Assembly: GCA_947579605.1 (NCBI GenBank)
Contig: OX388318.1
Span: 23,980,098-24,044,097, forward strand
DNA length: 64,000 nucleotides
From: Athripsodes cinereus
Taxonomy: Eukaryota > Arthropoda > Insecta > Trichoptera > Leptoceridae
Direction: 5' to 3'
A program made the position numbers and the translations under genes. Shown piece after piece: positions 1-10,204 of the stretch. The stretch's first letter is position 1; every line of letters begins with the position of its first letter. Below the pieces are notes generated by a model. It worked only from the letters and a program-made list of their open reading frames with translations. It was not told the DNA's origin and ran no database searches.

Positions 1-175
1 AAAGTGATCACTTAAGCCAGCCTAGAACCAATTCGTAAGCGTTGGGACACCTTTCTCACTTCTTCCGATTAGATTTTGCACAATGTTGCATTGTGTGGAC
101 ATGGTTCTCCATTCGAGGTTACTGATTGGTTTTGTCATCTGCACCCAAATCTGGTTAAACAATAAAAAAATTGTA
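1..175 (+). repeat. Dispersed repeat R3, copy 1
   Basis: This stretch resembles 50122-50300 on the plus strand and 14878-14985 on the minus strand. Shared words include CAGCCTAGA..CCAATT, CCTTTCTCACTT and a 3' part with GATTTGTCATC-like sequence followed by TTAAACAATAAAAAAA. The A-rich 3' end suggests a retroposed sequence, but no coding frame or tRNA boxes are visible. It may be a LINE 3' UTR or an unnamed SINE. Confidence 0.5.
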
Positions 176-267
176 AATATTCTTAACATCTGTAATTTTG
201 ATTTTCTTGAACTAGTTTCGGGTTGTATTTATAATAATATTGTAAGTATTATATTTTGTGAGTTTAT

Positions 268-718
268 TAGATTATATTGATATTTAAGGTGTTAAATGGA
301 CTTGTGAAGATAAAAAAGAATTTCACTACGTGTGACACAACACATTCTTACAATACTAGGTGTCGTTCAAATTTTGTCATAAACACTGTGAGGACAAACT
401 ATGGAAAACGGAATTTGGACTTCCAAGGAATGCAATTGTACAACGCATTACCTGAAGAAATAAGATCCATAAAGAGTTTAAGAAAGTTCAAAAGATCACT
501 AAAACTTTTTTACTGCACACAATCTTCAGGATCAACAGCTCATGGATGATGATGTTATTATTTCCAACGTAATTAAAATTAATGTGTTTTCTGCAATGTT
601 ATATTCTTGATATACACCTAAATTTTTTATTTGTTTTATATTATTATGTCTTATCTTGTATTTTGTAGTCTCTAAGCGAATTTATAATTCTTTGAGACAA
701 ATAAAGAAATTAAAAAAA
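268..718 (+). pseudogene. Non-LTR retrotransposon C-terminal fragment (CR1/Jockey type) with 3' UTR
   Basis: An open frame ending at 549 encodes the last part of a LINE reverse-transcriptase ORF. The diagnostic piece is the tail NYGKRNLDF..LYNALPEEIRS followed by a Lys/Arg/Phe-rich FKRSLK. This layout (TR-x-R, then R-x-N-(Y/F)-G-x-R, then a (W/Y)N-x-LP-x-(D/E)IR box, then FK-x2-LK) is seen at the C-terminus of many CR1/Jockey-group LINEs. The finger, palm and endonuclease domains are absent, so this is a 5'-truncated insertion. A non-coding 3' UTR follows and ends in a TTAAAAAAAAAATTAAAAA run near 718, next to the TIR element that begins at 731. There is no ATG start; the frame simply opens after a stop at 268-270. 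Confidence 0.7.
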
Positions 719-1099
719 AAATTAAAAATATCGTGACCTCAGAACAACAAGGTTCTAATCCACAATTTTGGCGAAAATGAGATTTTTGTTTTGTTTCTCT
801 AGAAATATGCCAGTCTATAACTTGTATCAATTTGGTATTTGTACTAGACATATTAAAGGAATTTTCAGAGCATCAAAGTTCTATCTAAAATAAAAAAAAA
901 ATAAAAAATCACGACAGCAAGGTTCTATCGACTGTTGGAACCTTGCAACCTCAAGATTACGACACATTATATTCTTATAGAGCAACAAGGTTCTATTCTT
1001 TATTAGACTTTCTAGAACTTTGTTCGTTTCTTGGAATCAATTGACGTGTTTTTTCTTTGATCCTATTGATCCTTTTTAACTAAAATCACTATAGCCAAA

Positions 1100-1162
1100 A
1101 TGGATAGATTTATTGAAAGAACAAATGGTGGAAAAGTTATCAAAAATCGTCACAAAACGCAG
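1100..1162 (+). other. Exon-like 21-codon ORF ending at a splice-donor-like site
   Basis: A 21-codon frame starts at an ATG in a favourable context (gccaaaATGG) and encodes MDRFIERTNGGKVIKNRHKT plus Q. It ends exactly at CAG|GTATGT, a good 5' splice-site match. It lies inside the 2.1 kb TIR element, so it could be the first exon of that element's lost transposase. The obvious downstream acceptor (TTTGGTGCAG near 1518) leads to a stop within five codons, so the gene, if real, is broken. Confidence 0.2.
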
Positions 1163-1918
1163 GTATGTGCACGTGTTTTAATAAGTTTAGGTATGCTTTA
1201 TCAAGTTAAATGTTAATGGACTTCTTTCTCTGCTTGAATTTTAGTTGGAATAATGTACCTACATTCTATGATTGTGTTCTCTAGATTTTACTTATTTAAG
1301 CATAGCTGGTGATATGAATATATTGAAAACCAACTTGTGTGGTGAATCAGTTAATGAAAATAAGTTTATTATTTTATAACAGTAAATTATTGAAAAAACC
1401 TGAAGTACTTGTCGAGTAATTTAAATATGCTTTTTGTTGATTCAGTAAGCGGTGCTATACATAAAAACTTTATTTCTCTGCATTTAATTTTTTAAGCTTA
1501 TATTTTCTTTGGTGCAGGTGTTATCAGTATAGATATGAACGCAAGGGCCCAGGAGCACAATTAAGAGCCTGCTTCAATTGATTTAGCTTTGCTTGTAATC
1601 TATTTGAAACATCTTAATTTCATTAAAACTTCATTGAGTACAATTGAAGTCATTTTGTTTTTATTTTCGAAGTCGTGGTAGATAATGAGCCAAATTTGAA
1701 AATTACTTCAAAATTAGAAAAAGGTATTGAAGAATCGTTATCTAAATCACTTAAATTAAATATTTTTTTATTTATATGCATTTCCCATTCCTCCTGTATA
1801 GGTGTACCAATCCACCACACTGTTTGGAGGAATGTGACAAAGTCATGGTCTTATAATATTTCGCATAACTCATTATTAAATGCTCAACCGTATAATTTCA
1901 ATTATTAAATGTCATAGC

Positions 1919-2099
1919 TAATTTTTAAAATGAAACACAATATATAGTAATTCCACTATTGACTTTATTTATTTTTGCGAGCCGGCTTTCAAGAGCTTCC
2001 GCTCTCATCGTCAGGCAAAAGTAAACTTTACCGCCGGCTCGCAAAAATAAATAAAGTCAATAGTGGAATAACTATATATGTGTTTCATTTTAAAAATTA
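1919..2099. repeat. Palindromic MITE with GCCGGC-flanked core
   Basis: Two arms of about 68 bp (starting TAATTTTTAAAATGAAACAC) are inverted copies separated by a loop of about 45 bp. The loop contains CAAGAGCTTCCGCTCTCATC. The complement of this loop core (GATGAGAGCGGAAGCTCTTG) also occurs at about 32710 and 43545 in related hairpin elements. The arms would form a long, nearly perfect hairpin. No coding capacity. Nested inside the 731-2863 element. Confidence 0.75.
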
Positions 2100-2865
2100 T
2101 TTATATGAACTTCCACCAGGAACCGTCGGTCGATAAATTAAACTTTCTTAATGTCATTGCTAATTGTATATCTTCAGTACTTTTAATTTTTAAAATAAAT
2201 CGCTTATTATGATCTGTCTAATAATAATACCTATGTCTAAAATTCGATTTTGAATAAATTCGTCTCACACATCCCCACTCTCCCCTAAATTCTTAAATAT
2301 AAAAAAAAATCACATAGTTATTATTATACCTTTGATATACTATATTCAATTACTTTATTTAAGTCAAACAATAATAATAATAATAAAATAAACGTACAAA
2401 AGCTGAGACAATATATCACCAATATGGCTACAATTAAGTTGCAGCAGCCTCACTAGGTTGCCCTGTATCTTTAGTTCATATTATTGAATAAAAAATAGAA
2501 AGGTAGTTTTCAATTACCTTTCAAAAAGTTAAATCATCTATAAATATTAGTATGGGATATTTAAAAATGATAGAACAGTATGGTTCTAATGGAGGTTAGA
2601 ACCTTGTTGCTCCCATATTATTAAGATCTGAGAGCAATAAGGTTCCAACCAACAAACATACATTGTTATTTTACCATTATTTATGTTTATAAAAAGATTT
2701 TTTATAAAAAAAATGGTAAACTACCTTTACTTTAACAAACAAAAAGTACTTTTCAATCTGAAATTATGAATAGTAACAAAATAGTGATGGTTTGAAACTT
2801 TGAGGCTCATTATCTCAGTTTCATGTTGGTGGTTGTTGGAACCTTGTTGTTCTTAGGTCACGATA

Positions 2866-4030
2866 TGTAAATATTATAATAAAACACTGAATTTATTTTA
2901 AAATAATGTGTTATATTATTTTTATTATCACTTACCTATCACTCAGTAGCCGAGGTGGAGAAGAGACTAAAGAACTTTTTGCCACCATCAATAAAATGAC
3001 GGAATAGGAGAAAACAGGGTTAAAGGGAATAACATAGTGGTTCCATTAGTACCAACAACAAGATTTGTGCACGAATATAAGATAATCCATATAAAATAAT
3101 ACAACACAACAAAATACAATAAAATACAACATTTGTTCCCAATACTATACAATAAAACACAATACAACACTATACAGCATAATTGTAACAATAAATAACA
3201 ATATATCATCAATTTATTTGATCAAAGTACCTGTCCCAGAATTGAGCGTGGTTCGTGCTCTGGGACAAATGAACAAAAACAATAATTTGAATCCATTACA
3301 AAACATCAAAGATAATTTTTTTTTTCCGGATATCAATTTCTATGTGTCTGATTTGTTCTGTGGGAGATATCATAAAACAGTGTAGTTTATTAAATTTCTA
3401 GGTATGGCTTGAGAAATTTCACGAACCAAATCATTATTTAAGTACATGTGAGTTTTCACGAATTATCCAAGGAGAAGCAGCAAGCAGGGCATTTAATTAT
3501 TCTCAATATTTTTCCATGCATCTCTCAACAGATTATTTCATCGTTAGATGTGGCTGGACGAAACAAATAATTTGGAACCAATAACAATGAAAAAAATCAC
3601 AAATAGGAGGTTTCATGAAACTACGTACGATAGTCGTTTAAACTTTCGCGGCGTCTAATATTCTAAATGATTTCAGGTGTGCTGGACGGTTTTGAGTTCG
3701 ATTCTCAGCTGGGTCACGGAGTTTCATTCGATATTTTCACATCCAGGATTTTAAGTAGATCTGAAATATCAAGACATTTCCCAAAAACTGAAGTAGTCTC
3801 AGATGTTTTTTTGTGTTTTCGTTTAGAAATTTATTTCATTGCATTGCCGACCGTCGCAAAAAAAATTGAGACGGTCTTTCAATTAGGATTTTGGTCATTC
3901 AATCAGGAGATCCCAGGGTCGAATTCCATTTCTCACTCGTATAAGAATAAAGTGATAAACGTGAGGCAGGGACGATGAGCGTAAAATTGGTCAGTAGTTA
4001 AATTCAATCCATAACGTCAGAATCACTTAG
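2866..4030. other. No gene recognised; weak SINE-like traces
   Basis: Mostly AT-rich unique-looking sequence. Around 3690-3710 (GAGTTCGATTCTCAG) and 3918-3930 (GGGTCGAATTCC) there are short words resembling an RNA polymerase III B box, so decayed tRNA-derived SINEs are possible. The open frame at 3667-3978 has no family signature. Confidence 0.3.
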
Positions 4031-4038
4031 ATTCAGAG

Positions 4039-5013
4039 TAGAGGGTTACTCCCGGGCGGGAATTCCCGGGAAAACCCTCTAATTTTTATTTCCCGTTTCC
4101 CGGGAAAAAAACGAATCCTTTCCCGGGAAAAAATACAAATTATTAGTCATGCAGATTGCCATACCGATACCGAATTCTTTGTTTAGTTAACTGTAATAGT
4201 CGTGATAAACTTGTAGAAGCTGACGAATATTTTGATATGAAAATATGAAAAATAATATTAATTACCACTTTATACTGTTATACTTTAAAATATGAAAAGA
4301 AATAAAAATATACTTTAAAATAAGATATGAAAATATGAAAAATAATATTAATTACCACTTTATACTGTTATACTTTAAAAAAAAACTTAATTATAGCTTC
4401 AATGTATTCGTTTGAAAGAAGCATAATTATTCTAAATATAATTCGAAATCGGGGGTGTGTTTGGCCGACAATGTATGTATAAGAATCCTACAATTTTTCA
4501 TGTTTTTTTTTTTACATATTTCGAAAAGCTAGATAGTTCTTAAAAATATTAGTGCAGCCAACTGTCATTTTTTTGTTTTATTCATGGATATTAACCGATA
4601 TAAAAAATCTTTTTTTTCACGAAATTTCTCATTTTTTAAAGTCTTAAAATCTTTAAAAAGCTTTGCCAAAATCCATAACATTTTTTTGCTTGATAGGATG
4701 ATCAAAAATTAAAAGTTTACATATTTTGTAAACAATTTTTATTTTGATATAACATAGAGTACCTAAATAAATCTCGTCAGTCAGCTATTTAGTTTTTTTT
4801 AAACAAATTACTTATATTGGTAACAAAATTTTTTTTTTTTATCAAATCAAAATGTTTGCAAGGGTCAACAAGTTATGAGAGTTTTTATACCAAATTCGTT
4901 GATAATTGAATATTTATAAATATAATAATGAAATTCCCGGGATTCCCGGGAAATTCATTTTAAAATTTCCCGTTTCCCGGGAACAAAAATAATCCGGGAA
5001 AAGATACCCTCTA
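4039..5013. mobile_element. Non-autonomous hAT-like element with CCCGGG-rich ends
   Basis: The element is bounded by a perfect 8-bp direct repeat ATTCAGAG (4031-4038 and 5014-5021), the target duplication length of the hAT superfamily. Its ends are inverted: TAGAGGGTTACTCCCGGG on the left and the inverse of TAGAGGGTATCTTTTCCC on the right. The words TTCCCGGGAA and TTTCCCGTTTCCCGGGAA repeat several times inside both ends. There is no transposase ORF. Its interior (about 4233-4915) is related in inverted orientation to the interior of the TTAA-flanked element at 61770-62488. Confidence 0.8.
4233..4915 (-). repeat. Interior repeat shared with the element at 61770-62488
   Basis: The block contains CGGGGGTGTGTTTGG, ATCAAATCAAAATGTT and CAAGGGTCAACAAGTT, all found in inverted order at 61800-62460. 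A segment of about 57 bp (GATATGAAAATATGAAAAAT onward) is repeated in tandem at about 4234 and 4324. No coding frame. Confidence 0.65.
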
Positions 5014-5131
5014 ATTCAGAGTCACCTAAAAAACAAAACCAGCCGCCCAAAAGCAGGTCGTACACAATAATATACCTTGAAAAAAATTGAGTCAATGCGG
5101 CACCGCTTCTGATTTCACTTTTTGTTATAAA

Positions 5132-5377
5132 TCATAATTTTATAATGCGTGATTTTCTTTGATGATTTTTTTTATCATATACCCACAAAGGATAATAAAA
5201 AAATGCTTGACTGTTATTGCAAATAATTCCTGTGCTGTATTTTTCATAATCTGTAAACAAGTCGTCAACCTTTTTAGCGTCTGACACAGCATCGAAAAAA
5301 GAGCATAAAACAATATTTTTTGACAAACGTAAGTAATTCCAAGAATAAAATACTGCTAAATAAACATGGACGTTCAC
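5132..5377 (-). CDS. Unrecognised 81-codon ORF fragment
   Basis: The minus-strand frame has a protein-like composition, with a stretch FFDAVSDAKKVDDLFTDYEK and a later aromatic-rich FFYYPLWVYDKK, ending in a basic tail and a stop. Two plus-strand frames overlap the same region, so coding on either strand is uncertain. I do not recognise the family, and there is no signal peptide or known catalytic motif. It could be a fragment of the same source as the minus-strand piece at 5793-5895, which lies upstream on that strand with stops between them. Confidence 0.2.
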   Translation of the reverse strand: MNVHVYLAVFYSWNYLRLSKNIVLCSFFDAVSDAKKVDDLFTDYEKYSTGIICNNSQAFFYYPLWVYDKKNHQRKSRIIKL

Positions 5378-5792
5378 GTTTTGTTCCTGGAATCACTTGT
5401 CAAGATGAAATTTTCACCAGTTGTTCGACAACAAAAAAGATCGGTTTAAAAAACATTTTTACAGCGTACTTTCAATTTCTAGCAAAGTGCTTAGGGCGTT
5501 GAAAAACAAAGCACGAACTCTTAAGTGCGAAAAAGAAGCGTTTTTTAATGTAAATAAGTACAATTTTCATAATTTCTTTTCGTTTTTCAGAATTGGCGGC
5601 AAAAAATGCATGAAACTTTGAAAAAAAGCACATCTGTGTTATATTTTTTTTAAATACCTCATAAAATGTTGAATATCATTATTCCAGTAATCTGTTTTTC
5701 GCGTTAAATTTAATTCGTGTCATAAAAATTTAAGCTTGTTCACACTCCCGTAAGTCTGTCTGTTGCCTTTTTTATACATCTGTTATGAAGAA

Positions 5793-5895
5793 GAAATCAG
5801 GGTAGCCAGCGTAAGCGATAAAAAGACGACCATCTTGAAGGACAGTAATATCCAGCACACCTTCATGCAGGACACTATACTGATCGCGCCAAGTG
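5793..5895 (-). pseudogene. Unrecognised coding-like fragment
   Basis: On the minus strand a frame of about 34 codons reads through WRDQYSVLHEGVLDITVLQD and GRLFIAYAGYPDFFF before a stop. Its balanced residue use and alternating hydrophobic pattern look like a beta-rich protein segment rather than random AT-rich sequence. No homologous family comes to mind. It is too short to annotate further. Confidence 0.25.
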
Positions 5896-6124
5896 GAGAA
5901 AATTAACATATATATGTTTAACTTCCAAAACTTCTCAATCCACTTTCTTTATAAAAATGAGTTAAATATGCAAAAGTGTCTAAAATCCAGTTCTATATCT
6001 ACCTGCAAAATCTCATAGAACACAGATAATTGTAAATGGGTCAAATCTAAAAAAAAAACAATACTTCATAACACAAATCTTTGGAAAATTTAGAGCAAAA
6101 TACAATACGATATATTTCATTGCC

Positions 6125-6480
6125 TTGGCAATATTTGCTTTTTATTTATTATTTATAGAACAATACCTCTAGGTACATATGCCTCGCTTAGCTATGTCCC
6201 GACGACGAAACCGTGAGGCGACCACTGCGTTCAGCTTCCACCGCCGCGCCGTTAAAAAATTTGTAGAACCCAACAGAGTAAATACTTCCCAATTCGCAGA
6301 GACGAGCTTCAGCGTTGCGGGGCCAACTGCCTGGAACCGATTAGCAGCAGATCTAAGACAAAGTCAACCTACTGCCACATTCAAGAGCAAGCTGAAGACA
6401 TCGCTGTTCAGAAAAAATCACGGCACCCTTGAGATGGCCAAGGATCATTAAACGGCGCCAAATACAAATATTATTAAAAA
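6125..6480 (+). pseudogene. LINE-Q reverse-transcriptase C-terminal fragment (CR1-like)
   Basis: The frame 6179-6451 encodes a basic segment, VEPNRVNTSQFAETSFSVAG, then a PTAWNRLAADLR box and TFKSKLKTSLFR, the usual C-terminal signature of CR1/Jockey-group LINEs. After the stop, a 3' UTR with GGCGCCAAATACAAAT follows. A second copy on the minus strand (29036-29120 plus 29861-30168) has the same tail and is split by another LINE. Everything upstream of the C-terminus is missing, so it is a 5'-truncated, inactive insertion. The ATG at 6179 is internal to the original ORF. Confidence 0.75.
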
Positions 6481-6884
6481 ATGTAGGTACATAAGTAATA
6501 GTTTTTCTATTAGTTACTCAGTATGTGTATTTGTTCCTATAACAATATTATTGTTGTAATATATACTTGAAGCTTTGAGTTACAAGAGAAAATACCTACA
6601 GTGTGTTCTGAAAGTTCTTTACCTATTGTGTTAGTATAATATATTACTTGTATTTTGTTTTGGTCTTACGAAGAAGTGCAAGCTAGACTATATAGGTTTC
6701 TTTTTGGGTAATAATGTAACATTATATAAGTAGTATCTACAAAGAACTCTCAGCTTCTTCCTGAGAATGTAAAGGAAAACGAATATGAACAAATGAAATC
6801 CACAATCTAATAAAATATTATTTATGGATCACATTTTTATTTCTTATTAGGTACTTAAAGATTATTATAATTAAAGACAATGTT
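6481..6884. other. No feature recognised
   Basis: AT-rich sequence without recognisable coding or repeat structure; the first part may still be 3' UTR of the LINE fragment before it. Confidence 0.3.
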
Positions 6885-7100
6885 TGAATCCGGTATTTTT
6901 CTTTTAAAAATGTCTTGTCAAGATAAGTCATTCTGGCATAGGCTTCATGATCCTGCATTTTCCAGAAAAAACTCCTTCACACCTCTCATTCCAGTCCAAT
7001 TTCATATATTGCGCAGCCACGATGCCTGTTTTCTGCCAACTCTCCAGCGTCCTTATATTTTGCTTACCGTAATCAACCGCAGGATGAAGTATTTTTTCTC
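6885..7100 (-). pseudogene. RTE-like LINE C-terminal fragment
   Basis: On the minus strand, with frameshifts, the sequence encodes GRKQASWLRNI then NWTGMRGVKEFF. This matches the C-terminus of the RTE-like ORF at 28318-28932, which has GRRQMSWLRNIREWTGIRSV followed by EELF. Only the last 40-50 residues remain. It is a decayed, 5'-truncated copy in the opposite orientation. Confidence 0.6.
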
Positions 7101-7234
7101 GAACAGTATTGATCCAGATATTGGAATAGTATGAAAGTCTTTAAATTGATGGTATTTAATTTGAATGCATTTCTCTATATTATAATTGTTGTCTCTCTCA
7201 CATTGACGTCCAATGATACTATAAAAAAGGAGTG

Positions 7235-7390
7235 AGTTACCAAAATATTTGCCATCCTATCATCCAGGTAATCTTTGGTCTCCATCTTGATGAATGTCGA
7301 TGGATATTTATTCTGATGGTTTCCGCCTTATGTGGCCATACTATCTTAGTTGTCTCTCTCCTAGCTTGATATTTATGTCAGTAACACTTA
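7235..7390 (-). pseudogene. LINE C-terminal fragment (GHVRR-type tail)
   Basis: The minus strand reads LGERQLR, a stop, then YGHIRRKPSE, close to the (R/Q)LRW(Y/F)GH(V/I)xR box near the C-terminus of several RTE-type LINE proteins. Stops and frame changes follow. Short and strongly decayed. Confidence 0.4.
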
Positions 7391-7813
7391 TTTTTTTTTT
7401 TTTTATTTATTTTATTTAACAATAATTATACAGACATGACAATACATAGACTATTTGATAAAACTTAAATCTAAACATCCTCCTTATAGAGACAAGTCTC
7501 GTGTAAAGGAGGGTGTTACTTACTTTTTATTATCTTTCAATAGTACACCCGCTGACAACCTGAGCATTCGCATTTCTGCCATATTATTATTATTACTCTA
7601 AAAATATCACCCTGCACTGAGACCATAACAGCTTTGGGCCAAGACGGTCTCAGCAGGAAAAATGGAAAAAACAAAAGAAAAAAACAAAGAAACAAAAAAA
7701 AAACAAAGAAATGCCAAGTCAAAAAAAAAACAAAAGATATCATCAAAAAGAAACAGAATCAAATGACAGACTTAGTATTCACGTCACTTTCCGCACCACA
7801 CATCACTTATGGC
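7391..7813. other. Low-complexity stretch, possible LINE 3' end
   Basis: A T15 run at 7390-7404 followed by TTATTTATTTTATTTAAC resembles the complement of a poly(A)-tailed LINE 3' end on the minus strand. Bases 7655-7745 are almost pure A/G/C (AAAACAAAG repeats) and give spurious Lys-rich and Phe-rich ORFs on the two strands. Confidence 0.35.
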
Positions 7814-8447
7814 TAGTGTCGTGGATTTCTCAAGAAATAATATTTCGGGAAATTTACCGAGAAATTTCTCGGTAAATTTCTCAAAGTAGAGAATTTTCGG
7901 AGAATTTTTTTTATTTTTTATTTAGCAGTAGGTATAAAATAATAAATAAGTACTTTATTCAATCAACCAATAACAATGTATAAATATTGAGACAATTTAT
8001 AAAGTTGATATTTTCAACCGACGGTACTTGGTGGAAATTCATGTTGAATGTTTTTATTGTTTTTATTTTAATTAGAGACAATTTATCACCAATATGGCTA
8101 CAAATAATTATGGAAACAAAAAAATGTTAGGTACCTACATAGAAAAAAGTGCTAATAACTGATGAACAATCTTGATGTTTGACACCCCACATGCCCATAT
8201 TTAAATTAAAAAAAATTGCAGGTACGTACATGGAGAAAAGTGTTAATAACCTCTGATTTGGGCCTTAATCAGCTCCACAATTTTTTGGAACAATCAGGTT
8301 GGCTGCGAAGTGTACTGGGCGAAAGATCATAATATCACTAAGAAAAATTATGGAGAGAAATTTCTCTTCCATCAAAGGAGAAATTCTCGGAGAAATTTCT
8401 CGAGAACGAGAAATTTCTTTAGAGAATTTTCTCTTCTCACATCACTA
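7814..8447. mobile_element. Non-autonomous hAT-like element with GAGAAATTTCTC repeats
   Basis: A perfect 8-bp direct repeat CTTATGGC (7806-7813 and 8448-8455) brackets the element. The ends are TAGTGTCGTGGATTTCTC and the inverse of TAGTGATGTGAGAAGAG, so the terminal TAGTG is shared with the hATs at 21980 and 35201. Palindromic words such as GAGAAATTTCTC are repeated at both ends. The middle holds a piece of another dispersed repeat (AACCGACGGTACTTGGTGG at about 8020), which is also present near 2125, 43433 and 45712. No coding frame. Confidence 0.8.
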
Positions 8448-8455
8448 CTTATGGC

Positions 8456-9075
8456 AGATGATGGATGAATTCAAATAACTTACGATGCGATGTCCGAGTG
8501 GCCATCAAATAAATTCTCAAGCGTGTTATGAAATATTAATTAAAGAAATATAATTAATAAAATGTGAATAAATTTCAGTTGATGCATTCGCTTTACCTCC
8601 AAGTATCTTTTCATTACAAGAGATTGTAACCGACAAACTACAAAGTCGTCTACAAAGTTTCATAACTGGTATGCTGTAGTCACCACAAGCAGCAGCTTAA
8701 ATAGGAAGATTGCTATAAGAAGAAATAATACTCTGTTCTATTATACTACTATTGTTGTTCTTACAATAGTATAAAGTTGGTATTACATACAATATTACAA
8801 AACGATATATTACATATCTAATTGTTAACTTTTTGAACTGCATCAGCGAGTATTTTCCTTTGTCTTTCCATGTTAATAAGTTCCTGGTTTTTGAATCGCA
8901 TTAAAGGAATGGAATATGCACATCTCTGTCAGTTTTATTACGAGTCGATGACCTCCAGCTGCACTCGTCTCGCTTTTATACTAACTACTTCATTAAAATT
9001 GAATTGATTTTTTTAATTAGGTATCACACACAAGCCACCATTTTAAATATCTATGTTAATCTATCTTTGCATAAT
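8456..9075. other. No feature recognised
   Basis: No coding, RNA or repeat signature that I can support. Confidence 0.3.
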
Positions 9076-9079
9076 TGTC

Positions 9080-9240
9080 AACGCCAAGATAACCTCGAAG
9101 ATCTATGTGAGGATATAAGCTGCTGGTCTTACGAAGAGTAGACGAGGGTTGCATAGGATAGAGTGCAATGGAAAGAAATTGCAGGGCATAGCTGCAAACC
9201 AATCCACAAGATTGAAACTCGAGAGACAGAGGGAGAGAGA
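9080..9240 (+). pseudogene. LINE-C C-terminal remnant
   Basis: The frame, broken by two stops, ends with QWKEIAGIAANQS and a GAGAGACAGAGGGAGAGAGA tail. This corresponds to the end of the better copies at 47375-47850 (EEWRRRIKEIIAANQSQD then AGAGAGAGAGA). Only about 45 codons remain. Confidence 0.5.
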
Positions 9241-9254
9241 AGGATTATTGTATT

Positions 9255-9432
9255 TATGTAATTAGTATTGACTGCAAATTCTCAAGGACGGCCGTGTGTT
9301 CAGTAAGAGGAACCGACGTGCGTGCATAAGAAATTGTATGAATGTGGAAGAAGCGAAAGAAGTACGTAAGTACATATCTATATGGCGTTCCGTTCTCTCT
9401 GCCTACCCCACTTAGGATACGGCATGAGGGAA
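9255..9432 (+). pseudogene. LINE-A 3' fragment
   Basis: Bases encode the degenerate tail of LINE-A: QILKDGRVxSKRNRRACxRN-like, then EEAKEV, then the terminal block CTGCCTACCCCACTTAGGAT and ACGGCATGAGGG. It is 5'-truncated by direct abutment with the LINE-C remnant. Confidence 0.6.
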
Positions 9433-9991
9433 TATATTTTTAGTGCTTATTAAATTTAAAAGTAACATTATAATTGGAACACCCTGTCGTCCAAGTGACA
9501 TGATATATGGTGATATAACAGTTGACATTAAAGGCTAAACAATACACGTTGACCTGTTGGGTTTGTATTCGGGGGGGGAGGGGGTCTAGATATACATTTT
9601 GATAGTAATAATATGTCACCACAAATAGTTGAATAAGCCAGTAAACTGAACGACTAGGCATTCAGTTAAACACCGGCATTCAACTGGTGACCAGAGTTGC
9701 CAGTTGTATGGCATTACCAATGCTTCTTTTTAATTTCAAGTCTACACAATATAGGCTTTAAAGTAGGGATTCACAGACTTATAGGGAACAGCGGCCACTC
9801 GGGAAGATTATGAGCCATAATACCAGATGTAAAAAATGTTACGTGTTTGAATTACCAAAATGGTATAGGTATTTGAAATATTTCAAAAACGGTCTCGGTT
9901 TTCTTAAAGAATATTTACACGAATTATTAAGTAATTAATTATCCTGTACTTTTACCGAATATACGATTATCACTGGTATTGACATTTTTTT
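9433..9991. other. No feature recognised
   Basis: AT-rich; a G run (GGGGGGGGAGGGGG) at 9571-9584 is the only notable feature. Confidence 0.3.
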
Positions 9992-10165
9992 TACTTACTA
10001 CTACTACTACTACTACTATACCATCACGGCATATCCCACAAGTGGGGTAGCCAGCAGATCAGCTGCACGTAAGAAACATGCAAACTGTCCTCTTCGTGCC
10101 AATATAAAATCAAGACATTCAGGATGGGTGGCAAGCCTCATCGCTGAATTTAAGATGTAAAATAC
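9992..10165 (-). repeat. SINE-2 copy
   Basis: On the minus strand this is the 3' half of SINE-2: a body with CACCCATCCTGAATGTCTTG, then GCAGCTGATCTGCTGGCTAC, CCCACTTGTGGGATATGCC, GTGATGGTATAG and a TAG-repeat tail (seen here as TACTACTAC at 9994-10017). The same unit recurs at 11190, 39745, 61220 and elsewhere. Confidence 0.75.
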
Positions 10166-10204
10166 TTACTCCAAATAATAAACATGATGATCGTCCTCAC
10201 CATG

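Larger units (their letters stand above)
731..2863. mobile_element. 2.1 kb TIR DNA transposon, TA-flanked, non-autonomous or decayed
   Basis: The left end reads TCGTGACCTCAGAACAACAA and the right end is its near-perfect inverse (GGTCACGA preceded by TTGTTGTTCTTA), so about 30 bp of TIR are visible. Both ends abut TA (729-730 and 2864-2865), which fits a TA target duplication as in Tc1/mariner/pogo-type elements. The word AACAAGGTTC(T/C)A recurs in both orientations near each end (about 745, 915, 985, 2600, 2640, 2840), like subterminal transposase-binding repeats. No transposase ORF is recognisable. A palindromic MITE (1919-2099) is nested inside. Confidence 0.6.
5014..6119. other. Mostly unassigned; two minus-strand coding-like pieces inside
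   Basis: Outside the coding-like pieces listed separately (5132-5377 and 5793-5895), this stretch is AT-rich and shows no repeat family, RNA gene or promoter that I can support. Confidence 0.3.

Noticed and set aside
1675..1908. 77-codon plus ORF inside the 2.1 kb TIR element
   Set aside because: No transposase motif, and the composition is as expected for AT-rich DNA.
3220..3262. Short inverted repeat GTCCCAGA..TCTGGGAC
   Set aside because: Only 8 bp of stem with no supporting context; too common by chance in 64 kb.
7634..7816. Lys-rich ORF (and Phe-rich antisense ORF 7537-7746)
   Set aside because: Low-complexity A-rich DNA; no protein signature.
9440..9661. 73-codon minus ORF
   Set aside because: No motif, no neighbour context, AT-rich; likely chance.
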